This document shows positions 41,504-49,574 of a stretch of DNA of 64,000 bases, in pieces. The DNA comes from Microbacterium allomyrinae. GTDB lineage: Bacteria > Actinomycetota > Actinomycetes > Actinomycetales > Microbacteriaceae. The stretch is from positions 62,001 through 126,000 of the forward strand of contig NZ_JAGTTN010000004.1 of the NCBI RefSeq assembly GCF_020682705.1, given 5' to 3'. The notes under the pieces were generated by a model. The model did no database searches, had not been told where the DNA came from, and saw nothing but the letters and a program-made list of their open reading frames with translations. Made by a program: the position numbers and the translations under genes. Within the stretch, counting starts at the first letter, position 1. Each line of letters opens with the position of its first letter.

Positions 41504-41790
41504 ATGGCTTCGGCGTACGCGCGGCCGAACTGGAAGTCGGCGAGCATCGTCGCGCCGGCACGGGTCGCGAACGTCAGCGGGACACCGTCAGCGATCATCT
41601 CGTCCCACACGGGGCCGAGGACCAGCTTGAACAGTTCGACGGAGTCGAGATCCTGTTCCTCACCGTTGTTCGTGATGCCGTTGAGGCGGAGGCCAAGCTT
41701 GATACCGATCTCGGGTGCGGCGTACTTCTTTCCCTTGTACGGGAAGACGAGCGCGCCGTCGGCGAACTCGGTGTATTCACGCATTTCCAT
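41356..41790 (-). CDS. Tail assembly chaperone, first frame
   Basis: The 144-residue zero-frame product opens with EMREYTEFADGALVFPYKGK. The middle part (LGPVWDEMIADGVPLTFATR) is helical. Its Ser/Thr/Lys-rich end (STGGATKTPSPASTKATTSR) lies beyond the slip site and looks like a filler tail. It lies directly upstream of the tape measure and is the G-like partner. The start at 41790 has a second Met two codons on. Confidence 0.8.
   Translation of the reverse strand: MEMREYTEFADGALVFPYKGKKYAAPEIGIKLGLRLNGITNNGEEQDLDSVELFKLVLGPVWDEMIADGVPLTFATRAGATMLADFQFGRAYAEAMWETGGDPKAMTEYMKARGNRATRRSKSTGGATKTPSPASTKATTSRSS
41446..41452 (-). promoter_or_regulatory. Programmed -1 frameshift slippery site
   Basis: On the minus strand the heptamer is GGGAAAT. 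It lies in the zero frame as G-GGA-AAT, fitting the X-XXY-YYZ rule. After slipping back one base the codons are GGG and AAA and the reading passes into the T-like frame. It sits inside the overlap of the two chaperone frames. Confidence 0.8.
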
Positions 41791-41858
41791 GCTGTGGGGA
41801 CCCTTCTGTGGGGATGGTCCCGGGCGTGCGCATCCCCACACGCACGCCCGGGAGTCTG

Positions 41859-42566
41859 TTACGCGCCGCGCGTGTAGCTGAACGCGGTCGACGTGCCGGC
41901 GCCGTTGATGACGGTAATGTTCGCCGCCCCGGCGGAACCGGCGGGCATCACGGCGACGATGGTGTTGTCGGACACGACGAGGTAGCTCGTCGCGTTCGTC
42001 GCACCGAACTTGACCGATGCAGCACCGGTCACGCCGCCGAAGCCGGTGCCGGTGATGTTGACGATCCCGCCCTGCGCGATTGCGGTCGGGGTGGCGCCGA
42101 GGATGACGGGCACCGCGGCCGCAGCGAACGGGTTCGCGATCGGTGCGAGGATGCCGTCACCGGTCAGCGTGATGGTGACCTCGTCGAGGTCGGCGACACC
42201 CGTCTTCGACGCCGAGTATCCGACGATCGCGACACCCTGGTACGCCTCCGGAGCGCCGTTGCGGTCGTACCAGCGGGCGTTGAGGCGGGCGAGGTCGCCG
42301 AACTGCAGCTGCGCGGAACGGGCGAGCTCCTGACCGGGATCGAACACGCCCGCGTTGGTCGCGCGACGGCACTTCGCGGTCGTCACCCACCCCTGCATGG
42401 TCTTCTCGAACGAGGAGAACCCGTTCGAGTCGTAGTCGTCCGCGGCGACCAGGCTGGGGCTGATGGCGGGGTTCAGGTCGTTGATCCCCTTGAGGTTCAC
42501 CCAGGTGGTGGGTGCGGCGATGGTCGACAGGTCGACCTTGAAGCGGCGTGCGAGAGCGGTAGTCAC
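41859..42566 (-). CDS. Major tail protein with C-terminal IPT/TIG-like domain
   Basis: This 235-residue protein has a tail-tube part (residues 1-150: FKVDLSTIAAPTTWVNLKGI onward, with VADLDEVTITLTGDG near 120). An Ig-like IPT/TIG domain follows (residues 158-235: ATPTAIAQGGIVNITGTGFG, KFGATNATSYLVVSDNTIVA). The extra Ig-like domain probably decorates the tail surface and may touch host glycans. It starts at GTG (42566) after AGGAGG. The position between neck proteins and the chaperone pair is standard. Confidence 0.85.
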   Translation of the reverse strand: MTTALARRFKVDLSTIAAPTTWVNLKGINDLNPAISPSLVAADDYDSNGFSSFEKTMQGWVTTAKCRRATNAGVFDPGQELARSAQLQFGDLARLNARWYDRNGAPEAYQGVAIVGYSASKTGVADLDEVTITLTGDGILAPIANPFAAAAVPVILGATPTAIAQGGIVNITGTGFGGVTGAASVKFGATNATSYLVVSDNTIVAVMPAGSAGAANITVINGAGTSTAFSYTRGA

Positions 42567-42660
42567 GATTGGCCTCCTATAGGCGTCGGGGCATTGTGTT
42601 GAAGCCCCTCACCGTGTCGGCTCGGGGTTGGGCACCGACGGGCCGTCGGTGGTCGGTGGG

Positions 42661-43116
42661 CTACCAGGACCCGCCGGCGGGGCGGATCGCGGTGGGTGCG
42701 GCGTCGACGTCCAGGTAGTACTGGTCGGCACGTTCGAAACGCACACTGTCGTCGGTGCCCATGGGTGCGGAGGTTCGGCGGAGGATCTGGATGATCGTCT
42801 GCCCACCGATGACGAGGTTCGTGCGGCCGTGCAGGGTGTCGAAGATCGGGTCGAGGAGGTCGGCGACGTCGAGCGGGTCGTTCCGGTTCCCGCGGCCGCG
42901 GACCTGCAGCATCTTCTCGCCCAGCGGCATTGACGGGTCATCGGCCCGGTCCACCAGGTTGAGGACCACGCACCGGTCAGGGGCGGTCGGGGTGAACAGC
43001 ATGAAGATGCCCGTCTGCCCTGCCGGGTACACGCCTGCCGGGTTCCAGGAGAGCCCCAGACCGGACGCGGCGAGCAGTTCTGCGATGCCGGTGAGTAGAT
43101 CCCTCGTCGCGGCCAT
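42661..43116 (-). CDS. Minor capsid/tail-completion protein (PF12691-like)
   Basis: This 151-residue protein has features of the small bacteriophage minor capsid family: DLLTGIAELLAASGLGLSWN at the start, CVVLNLVDRADDP near residue 48, VADLLDPIFDTLHGRTNLVI near 82, and a beta-rich end. It lies after the gp10-like gene with a TGATG overlap. It probably closes the tail or connects it to the head. Confidence 0.7.
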   Translation of the reverse strand: MAATRDLLTGIAELLAASGLGLSWNPAGVYPAGQTGIFMLFTPTAPDRCVVLNLVDRADDPSMPLGEKMLQVRGRGNRNDPLDVADLLDPIFDTLHGRTNLVIGGQTIIQILRRTSAPMGTDDSVRFERADQYYLDVDAAPTAIRPAGGSW

Positions 43117-43454
43117 CAGAACGCCTCTCCGAGAGTGTCAGCGATGATCTCCATCGCCTTGTCCGCTTCGGTCCGCATCGGCTGCTCGAGGTAGAGCGCC
43201 TGCCCTTTGGTGTGGTGCCAGTCGAGTTCGAAGTGCTGCCGGCGGGCGTAGGGGCCTTCGTACGTGAGGCGGGCTTCGTTGCCGTGGACGGTGACGCCCG
43301 CAGATCCGACGAGGAACCCGTCCCGGACCGGGGTGAGTTCTGCCGAGACACCGCGGATATGCTCCATCGCCCGACCGACCGCGACCGGAGTGAGTTCCTG
43401 GATCTGTTCGTCGAGTGCTTCGAGCTTCTCGAAGAAGTCGCCACCGTCAGCCAT
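43116..43454 (-). CDS. HK97 gp10-like head-tail protein
   Basis: The protein has 112 residues. FFEKLEALDEQIQELTPVAV at the N-terminus, TPVRDGFLVGSAGVTVHGNE in the middle and YEGPYARRQHFELDWHHTK near residue 75 are the usual marks of HK97 gp10-like tail-completion proteins (the TPVRDGxL and YAxxxHE features). It overlaps both neighbours by one base (TGATG). Confidence 0.75.
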   Translation of the reverse strand: MADGGDFFEKLEALDEQIQELTPVAVGRAMEHIRGVSAELTPVRDGFLVGSAGVTVHGNEARLTYEGPYARRQHFELDWHHTKGQALYLEQPMRTEADKAMEIIADTLGEAF

Positions 43455-43648
43455 CAGGCCACCGAGAATCGCTGACGACTCGTCGCTGCGTCGCCGTCGA
43501 TGCCGAATACCGGTCGCCCGTTGTCATCACGGACGATGCGAGTAACGACGATCTCTGAGACGCCCATCTTGACCTCGACGACGTCTTTCGTGGCGAGCCC
43601 AAGGGCCTTCATCGCCTCAGCGCGCGCATCGGGGGTGATCAGGTCCAT
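43454..43648 (-). CDS. Small phage protein in the neck region
   Basis: This 64-residue protein (DLITPDARAEAMKALGLATK, VSEIVVTRIVRDDNGRPVFG) has a helical start and a beta end. The ATG at 43648 is chosen over a longer frame that would run into the upstream gene. No family is recognised. Confidence 0.6.
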   Translation of the reverse strand: MDLITPDARAEAMKALGLATKDVVEVKMGVSEIVVTRIVRDDNGRPVFGIDGDAATSRQRFSVA

Positions 43649-43658
43649 GGCCGAGTCC

Positions 43659-44018
43659 TTACGTGAGTGCGACGGCGACGTGGTCGGGCAGGTCAAGATC
43701 GCCCGAGTCGAGCAGGGAAGCGACGATCACCCGCGACTCGGCGCCGCGGATCGTGACGCGGGAGCCGGGAGTGAACAGCGCTGCGACAGCGGGCGACGCG
43801 TACAGGGTGGACTCTGAGATGACCTCGGCGGTGTCGTCACCGCCACGCTGACTGTCACGGCCACGCACGAGGCGGCGCTTCTGTTCGATGAAGCAGCCGT
43901 ATTCGGCGGTGGGGGAGAGTGTGATGGTGCCGGAGAAGTGTTCGCGGCCGTACCCGTCGGTGCCTTCGAGGGTTTCGACGGTCGCAGTGTGGACGAAGAA
44001 GTCGTCGAGCTCGCTCAT
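43659..44018 (-). CDS. Head-tail connector/stopper-like protein
   Basis: This 119-residue beta-rich protein (DFFVHTATVETLEGTDGYGR, EYGCFIEQKRRLVRGRDSQR, PAVAALFTPGSRVTIRGAES) fits the size, order and beta-barrel pattern of phage head-closure (stopper) proteins. It follows the adaptor gene with an ATGA overlap. The call rests on gene order. Confidence 0.65.
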   Translation of the reverse strand: MSELDDFFVHTATVETLEGTDGYGREHFSGTITLSPTAEYGCFIEQKRRLVRGRDSQRGGDDTAEVISESTLYASPAVAALFTPGSRVTIRGAESRVIVASLLDSGDLDLPDHVAVALT

Positions 44019-44461
44019 GCTGAGCTCACCGCGGAAGTGATGAGGCCCCGGGTGCGGAGGAAGCTCCGCGCTTCCGGGACGAGGCTGGCGTACGCGGCGG
44101 CACGGGCACGATTCACAGCCTGCGCCTCAGCGTCGGAGTACTCGATCTGTGCGGTGCCGATCTTCTTCGACTTCACCGTCTTGGTGGTCTGGATCACACC
44201 GCCGGTCGCGGGGTCGATGTTGAGGGCGACCCACGCGGAAGCCTGGATGCAGGTCGCGTCGCGCAGGGCGTTCTTCACGACCGGGTCGGTCGCGAGGCCC
44301 GTGGACGGGTCGGTGGCGTAGCGGGCGGTCTTCGTCGCGTCGAGCACGCGGGTGGTGCAGGCGCGGAGAGTGAGCTCGATGTTGTCGGGCGCAGACGTGC
44401 TCATTGTCCACTCCGTGAAGTCGTCGACGGAGGCGAGCGTGGTGGGGACGATGAAGCTCAC
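44015..44461 (-). CDS. Head-tail adaptor-like protein
   Basis: This 148-residue mostly helical protein (LASVDDFTEWTMSTSAPDNI, DATKTARYATDPSTGL, SDAEAQAVNRARAAAYASLV) directly follows the capsid gene, as the gp6-like adaptor does in HK97 and SPP1 genomes. It starts at GTG 44461 with GGCAGGAGGATCC upstream. The call rests on order and helical content. Confidence 0.68.
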   Translation of the reverse strand: MSFIVPTTLASVDDFTEWTMSTSAPDNIELTLRACTTRVLDATKTARYATDPSTGLATDPVVKNALRDATCIQASAWVALNIDPATGGVIQTTKTVKSKKIGTAQIEYSDAEAQAVNRARAAAYASLVPEARSFLRTRGLITSAVSSA

Positions 44462-44532
44462 GGGGATCCTCCTGCCGTGTGGGTGGGATCCCGGCGCCAC
44501 CGGGTGAGGGTGGCGCCGGGGTCGGTGACGGT

Positions 44533-45726
44533 CTAGACGAAGACCGGGAGGCCACGCAGCTGGGCGTGAGCCTTCTCGTTGCCGTACTCCAGGCCGATCT
44601 CGCCGTACAGCTGCGACCGCTTGGCCGAGCCGACGGTCGCGAGGGGCTCCTCGAAGAAGTGGCCCTTGCCTTCCACCTCGAGGAAGAACGGCGACAGCTG
44701 CTCGAGCGAGACGATCGCGAGAGCGTCCTGCGGCAGCTGACGGTCCAGCATGATGTTGAGCCGGCCGAAGTCGGTCTCGATCGTCTGGAGGTTCACACCG
44801 CCGACGCTGCGGGACTCGCCGATCGGGTCGGCCTTCGCGTACGCCGCGGCGTACGTCGCGGTCAGGTTCCGCTTCTGGGACGAGTTCACCGCGATGGTTG
44901 CGTTGATGACGTCGCCGAGGCCGCCGTTGTCGTACGCCTTCTGGAACAGCCCGTTGTAGGTGTCCAGCGTGGGTGCAGCTGCGGAGACGGGAACCACCTT
45001 GATGCCCGTGGCGGTGCCGATGGCGATAGCCGCGCCGCCCGAGGTCGCAGCGACCTTGAACGAGACGGTCGTCGAGACCGACTGGACGAAGTACACGCGG
45101 CCGATGACCACGGCCGTAGCCGCACCGCGGGCGGTGAACACGACCTTGTCACCCACGCTGAGCGCGTGGGTACCGGTGATCGTGTCAGTCGCCGACGTCG
45201 CGGTGATCTCCGCCGCACCGTAGATGACACGGTTCGTGGAGATCGCCTGCAGCAGACCACGGGTCTTGCGGGCGGTCGTGTTGTCGGCGGGCTTCTGGTG
45301 CTCACCGTTCCAGAAGCCGTGGTTCACGTCCTTCGCGACTGCCGCGAGCTCCAGGATCACCTGCTTGTCGTGCTCGTTGCGGACCGGGTTGGTGCCCGAG
45401 ACGCCCGCCGTGGTCGTCTTGTCCGGGGTGGCCTGCTTGGTGTAGCTGGTCTCCACGGCCGAGTGGTGGATCTCGGCGATGTTGGTCACGTTCGACCGGA
45501 CACGCGCCTGGCCGGCGGGTGCGTTCGCGCCCTCGAGCGCGGTGTTCTGGTCGTTGTCGCGGAGATCGGTGATCTGCCACTCCTTCTCGACGGTCTTGAC
45601 CGACTCGCCGCCGGTCAGGCCGCCGATGGCGGAGAGGAGAGGCGTGGCTTCCGGAGTGATCTGGAAGAGCTCGCCGACGAAGTTGGGCAGGTTGTAGGTC
45701 GTGCCCTGACCGGTGATACCGGGCAT
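44533..45726 (-). CDS. Major capsid protein, SU10/DUF5309-like HK97 fold
   Basis: This 397-residue protein resembles the SU10-type capsid family: LPNFVGELFQITPEATPLLS at the start, WQITDLRDNDQNTALEGANA near residue 48, IAEIHHSAVETSYTKQATP near 82, and ILELAAVAKDVNHGFWNGE near 123. The typical end is TDFGRLNIMLDRQLPQDALA. It has no obvious protease-cleaved delta domain; the scaffold is a separate gene. An inserted beta-rich part (residues 168-245) may be a surface domain. It is the main shell protein. Confidence 0.9.
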   Translation of the reverse strand: MPGITGQGTTYNLPNFVGELFQITPEATPLLSAIGGLTGGESVKTVEKEWQITDLRDNDQNTALEGANAPAGQARVRSNVTNIAEIHHSAVETSYTKQATPDKTTTAGVSGTNPVRNEHDKQVILELAAVAKDVNHGFWNGEHQKPADNTTARKTRGLLQAISTNRVIYGAAEITATSATDTITGTHALSVGDKVVFTARGAATAVVIGRVYFVQSVSTTVSFKVAATSGGAAIAIGTATGIKVVPVSAAAPTLDTYNGLFQKAYDNGGLGDVINATIAVNSSQKRNLTATYAAAYAKADPIGESRSVGGVNLQTIETDFGRLNIMLDRQLPQDALAIVSLEQLSPFFLEVEGKGHFFEEPLATVGSAKRSQLYGEIGLEYGNEKAHAQLRGLPVFV

Positions 45727-45736
45727 GGTGTCCTCC

Positions 45737-46567
45737 TCAGGACTTGTTGCGAAGCTCCGCGATGCGGCGCTTCAGGACGATGGATTCTGCGGCGTCCCCT
45801 GCCTTCTCCGCGGTTGCGAGGAGGGATTCGAGGGTCTGCACGGTCGGGCCCGTGGGTGCGACGTCACCTGAACGCTGCGGGGGCTGCTTGAGGGCGGCGT
45901 TGTCCTGCAGCGCCTTCGTGATCGCGGCCTTGATGGCCGCCTCATCGGTCGGCTCTACCGAACCGATGGAGGTCTTGAACTGCTCGTTGGCGAGCAGGAG
46001 TGCGGTGTTCGCACCGAGTGTGGGCGCGTGGAGTGCGACCTGCAGTGCGACCTGACCGGCCTTCACCTGCTGTTCGGCTGCGGTGAGCTTCGAGGCGGTC
46101 TCCGTGGACTGCGTCTGCAGCGACTGGAGGGCCGCGTTGAGCTTCGCCGGGTCGGTCTCGGGCGCCTGCTCACCGGAGAGGAGCTTCGCGAAGTCGGCCA
46201 GTGCCTTCTTCGACGCGTCCTCGGTGGCCTTCGCGACGGCTTCGGCGATCGCTGATTCGCGCTTCGCCTTCTCCGCAGTGATGTCCCCGCGGAGGTTCTC
46301 GGCGAGCTTCCACATCTTGTCCGGGTCGAACTTGGTCGGGTCATCGCCCCACGGCGGCTTCGCGGCGGCCGCGGCGTCAGCGGAAGCCTGCGCGGCGGCG
46401 GCGGCCTGTGCGGCAGCGTCACCACCGGTACCACCGTCGCCGCCCGTGCCGGTGTCGGCCGTCGGGGCGAGGAATCGGATGCCGGCGACGTCGAAGCGCG
46501 ACAGGCCGATCTGGGCGAGGCCGTCGCAGTTGCGGCGTGCGAACGCGGGCGTGCTCTGAGTGGACAT
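45737..46567 (-). CDS. Scaffolding-like protein
   Basis: The protein has 276 residues. It has a disordered Ala/Gly/Thr-rich part (residues 35-75: TGGDGGTGGDAAAQAAAAAQ) and a long charged helical region (residues 85-185: LRGDITAEKAKRESAIAEAV, TASKLTAAEQQVKAGQVAL). A short end helix (SIVLKRRIAELRNKS) follows. Helical composition, position just before the capsid gene and length fit a scaffold. The start at 46567 has no strong ribosome site. Confidence 0.8.
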   Translation of the reverse strand: MSTQSTPAFARRNCDGLAQIGLSRFDVAGIRFLAPTADTGTGGDGGTGGDAAAQAAAAAQASADAAAAAKPPWGDDPTKFDPDKMWKLAENLRGDITAEKAKRESAIAEAVAKATEDASKKALADFAKLLSGEQAPETDPAKLNAALQSLQTQSTETASKLTAAEQQVKAGQVALQVALHAPTLGANTALLLANEQFKTSIGSVEPTDEAAIKAAITKALQDNAALKQPPQRSGDVAPTGPTVQTLESLLATAEKAGDAAESIVLKRRIAELRNKS

Positions 46568-46733
46568 GCGGGTACTCGTTTCCCCCGGGCCTGCCGGGAT
46601 CTGGTTGGGGATGGAGCGGGGATGTTGGGAGGGGCGCAGGGATCTCCTCGCGAGAGGAATCGGAGCACGCGATTGTGGGAGGCCTTCGCGGCATGAGAAA
46701 CCGCGTTGACGCCCCTCCCGGGCAGTGACCCGA

Positions 46734-47921
46734 CTACCGGATGGGAGTCGGGAGCTTGATGTGGGCATCGGTCAGGTCGACCTGCTCACGACGCGACTGC
46801 CGAGCGAACCCGGTCACACGGACGAACTCGCGGATCTTCGCCTGCCCGCGACGCACCTTCGCCTGAGCGGCAGCACGCGCCTCCGGGGTGATCGCGTACT
46901 CCAGCTGCCGCTTCGCTTTCCGCACCTCGAGTTCGAGGCGCCGCTGCGTCTGCGACAGGTCGTACAGGCGTTGCTCCTCAGCCGTCCACACCCGCGCCTC
47001 GGGAAGGACAGTGATGCCGGGGAACACAGCGGTGAGGGTGTGCCGGCAGTTCGGGTGGAACAGGCCAGCGGCGACCGCCTCAGCGATCGTTCCGTCCACC
47101 GGGATGGTGGGGTTCTCGATCCGCACCGCGGTGAGCACCTTCCCCTGCCATGGGAAGCACTTCGGGCACGGATGCCCCGAATCCGGGACGGAGAAGTACT
47201 CGATCCCGAGCGCCCGCATCCGTGACAGGTGGGAGTCGTTGAACGCCCGGGTGGAAGCGGTGCGAACAGCCATCTCGACGTACGCCGACAAGGACCATTC
47301 GCGGCCGCTCACATCGGTGAACCCGGTCACACCCTGCGACACGAACACCCGCCACGCCATGGCCTGCGCCTGCTGCGGGGTGATGTTGTTGTCGATGACC
47401 TGATAGATCGCACCGTGCGGCGCGATCATCTTGTAGATGTCGTCAGGGAGACGCGTGATGCGGTGCCGCACATCAGCGAGGGACGACACGACGTCGTCGC
47501 GGATCGCTTGCGCGGCCCGTTCACCGTGCGGCATGGACAGGTCGAACGGTTCCGGGCCGGGAGAGTCGAGCCCACGGCCGGGCGGACGGCCACCACCCGG
47601 GCCACGCGGCCCCCCACGGGCGTCAGCTGGGGTGTTGATCCGTGCGAGGCTCTTTGCGGTCGTCACAGCGGCTTCTGCCGCACGGCGACCCTCCGACGAG
47701 GATGTGGTGATCATCGCTGCCGCGACCTGATCACCACCGGCCAGGCTGGCCAGGATGCGACGGACGAGGCGCCGCATCTGGCCGAGCGCGGTGAACGCGC
47801 CCTCGTTGGTCAACGGAGTGCGCTTGAGGATGCTGGTCGACCCGGCGAGGAGTCGCTGTTCCGCGAGGACGTACGCTGCGACCAGAGCCGCGGTCAGCTG
47901 CTCAGCTGTCCTGTCCGCCAT
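46734..47921 (-). CDS. Minor head protein, SPP1 gp7/Mu F-like
   Basis: This 395-residue protein has a helical N-terminal half, a Gly/Pro-rich linker (GGPRGPGGGRPPGRGLDSPG, near 105-125), and a MuF-type domain. That domain has GVTGFTDVSGREWSLSAYVE near residue 210, VPDSGHPCPKCFPWQGKVLT near 255, and LFHPNCRHTLTAVFPG near 300; the HPNCRH motif is the family hallmark. The CPKC plus HPNCRH residues could bind a metal. It is packed inside the head and may be ejected with the DNA. The start at 47921 is inside the portal gene. Confidence 0.85.
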   Translation of the reverse strand: MADRTAEQLTAALVAAYVLAEQRLLAGSTSILKRTPLTNEGAFTALGQMRRLVRRILASLAGGDQVAAAMITTSSSEGRRAAEAAVTTAKSLARINTPADARGGPRGPGGGRPPGRGLDSPGPEPFDLSMPHGERAAQAIRDDVVSSLADVRHRITRLPDDIYKMIAPHGAIYQVIDNNITPQQAQAMAWRVFVSQGVTGFTDVSGREWSLSAYVEMAVRTASTRAFNDSHLSRMRALGIEYFSVPDSGHPCPKCFPWQGKVLTAVRIENPTIPVDGTIAEAVAAGLFHPNCRHTLTAVFPGITVLPEARVWTAEEQRLYDLSQTQRRLELEVRKAKRQLEYAITPEARAAAQAKVRRGQAKIREFVRVTGFARQSRREQVDLTDAHIKLPTPIR

Positions 47922-49557
47922 CGTCAAGCTCCTCGTCATCGAACGGGGACAGCGCAGGCTCGCGTGCAGCGCGCTTCGACTCCTCGTTGAAGATCTCCTT
48001 GACCTCAGCGGCGATCTCGTCCTCGTCCCAGTCGGAGTGCTGGATCCGGACGCGCTCCTTCATCGAAGACGTACCCTCCATCAGCGACGCGGTGCGTGCG
48101 AGCTTCTCCGGGTCGGCCTGCGACAGCGGGGCGAACACGACATCCGGGGCAGCACCCAAGTCGCCGAGCGCGTCACCACCGAACACCGCATGGTCGATCT
48201 CCAGGGCAGCGAGAGCCCACTGCGACAAGGCAGCCTTCGCGTACATGGCCTTCTTGTCGCGGGTGCGCTCACTGTCGGACAGGTCCGCGGTCACCTCGGT
48301 CGCTGTCTTGTCACCGGGACGAGCCTGATCGATGCCGAGGTGCGCTTCCGAGTAGCCCAGAGCGGACGCGATCTCCTTCTTCAACGCCTCGATGATCTGC
48401 AGGTGCTCCTCGACACGGATGTCGAACTGGACCTGCTCGATCGGCGCGCCACCGTCAGCGGCTTTCCCGAGCGTCGGCCCGACGGTGGTGAACACCTGCC
48501 GGTACGAGTCGAACTTCGCACCCTCACCCGGTGCTGCAGTGTCGAGCATGTCTTCACCGACGATGAGCCGGCCCTGACCGTTGTCGACGTCACGCATGAG
48601 CGACGACCATGTCTGGTCGACCTTGTCGAGGATGTCCTGGATGCCGTCGAGGTCGGAGCGCCCCAGATGAGCGAGAGGGCCGAGCTTCCGCCAGTCCCGT
48701 ACAGGGCGGGCGTTCGGCATGTACACCACGGCGAGACGGTCACTACCGGTCCCGATGCGCACATCGAGGGGCAGCGCACCCTGGTTGGCGATCGCGACCT
48801 CGAGGTCGGATTCGTTGCGGAGGAGCTCGTAATGCTGAGTCTCGGGGCGTGAACCGATCGGGACGAGTTCGCCGAGGTTCTTCGGCCCGCCGCGGTACAG
48901 GGCGTAGGAGACCTGCCCCGGGTGGTGGTCCTCGACGAGTCGGAACACCTCGTTGCCGTTGCGGAACTCCGACCACAGCCGCACCGAAGCGAGACGACCG
49001 TGACGGAAGGTGGGGATCGCGCAGTCCGCGGCGTACGCCTTCGGGAAGACGTGCTTCGACACGGCCGGGTCCCATGCGACGGCGAGGTACGAACCGCCGA
49101 GTGCGGCCGCGTACTCTCCCCACAGCAGGAACTCGGCGTGCGCCTCATCGGATGCCACGATCTCGTCGAGGCGTTCCTGAGCCTCATGTGCCCACGCATC
49201 GGCCTTGTCGGCCTTCGCTGTCTCAGCGGTGGCGGGCGCGGCAGGCTTGCGGAAGACCACCTGCGGGGCTTCACCGAACAGCAGGTCAGCGGACAGGGTG
49301 CACAGGTCAGCAGCGAGGGGGAGGTGCATCTTCATGCGCTTCTCGTCCGACGCGGTCGGCTGCCCCCACCACCACTTCGACAGGGTCCCGATCACACCGC
49401 CACGGAACGACCGCCCACCGACCTGGTGCGTGACAGTCGCGCTACCGGAGTAGATCTCCTGCAGCGTCTCCGTGTCGCCTGTGTACCAGGCGTCGAGTTC
49501 ACGGAACCTTGCGAACGCGATGTCGAACGGTTCAGGGGGGAAGACATCGGATGCCAC
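47902..49557 (-). CDS. Portal protein, SPP1 gp6-like
   Basis: This 551-residue protein has the SPP1-type portal layout: FRELDAWYTGDTETLQEIYS at the start, DLLFGEAPQVVFRKPA near residue 95, WGEYAAALGGSYLAVAWD near 145, DLDGIQDILDKVDQTWSSLM near 320, and GYSEAHLGIDQARPGDKTAT near 420. An acidic C-terminus (SPFDDEELDDGGQDS) is also usual. It starts at GTG after GGGAGGCACC and overlaps the minor head gene by 20 bases. It forms the 12-mer DNA channel. Confidence 0.9.
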   Translation of the reverse strand: MASDVFPPEPFDIAFARFRELDAWYTGDTETLQEIYSGSATVTHQVGGRSFRGGVIGTLSKWWWGQPTASDEKRMKMHLPLAADLCTLSADLLFGEAPQVVFRKPAAPATAETAKADKADAWAHEAQERLDEIVASDEAHAEFLLWGEYAAALGGSYLAVAWDPAVSKHVFPKAYAADCAIPTFRHGRLASVRLWSEFRNGNEVFRLVEDHHPGQVSYALYRGGPKNLGELVPIGSRPETQHYELLRNESDLEVAIANQGALPLDVRIGTGSDRLAVVYMPNARPVRDWRKLGPLAHLGRSDLDGIQDILDKVDQTWSSLMRDVDNGQGRLIVGEDMLDTAAPGEGAKFDSYRQVFTTVGPTLGKAADGGAPIEQVQFDIRVEEHLQIIEALKKEIASALGYSEAHLGIDQARPGDKTATEVTADLSDSERTRDKKAMYAKAALSQWALAALEIDHAVFGGDALGDLGAAPDVVFAPLSQADPEKLARTASLMEGTSSMKERVRIQHSDWDEDEIAAEVKEIFNEESKRAAREPALSPFDDEELDDGGQDS

Positions 49558-49574
49558 GGTGCCTCCCTCGGCTG

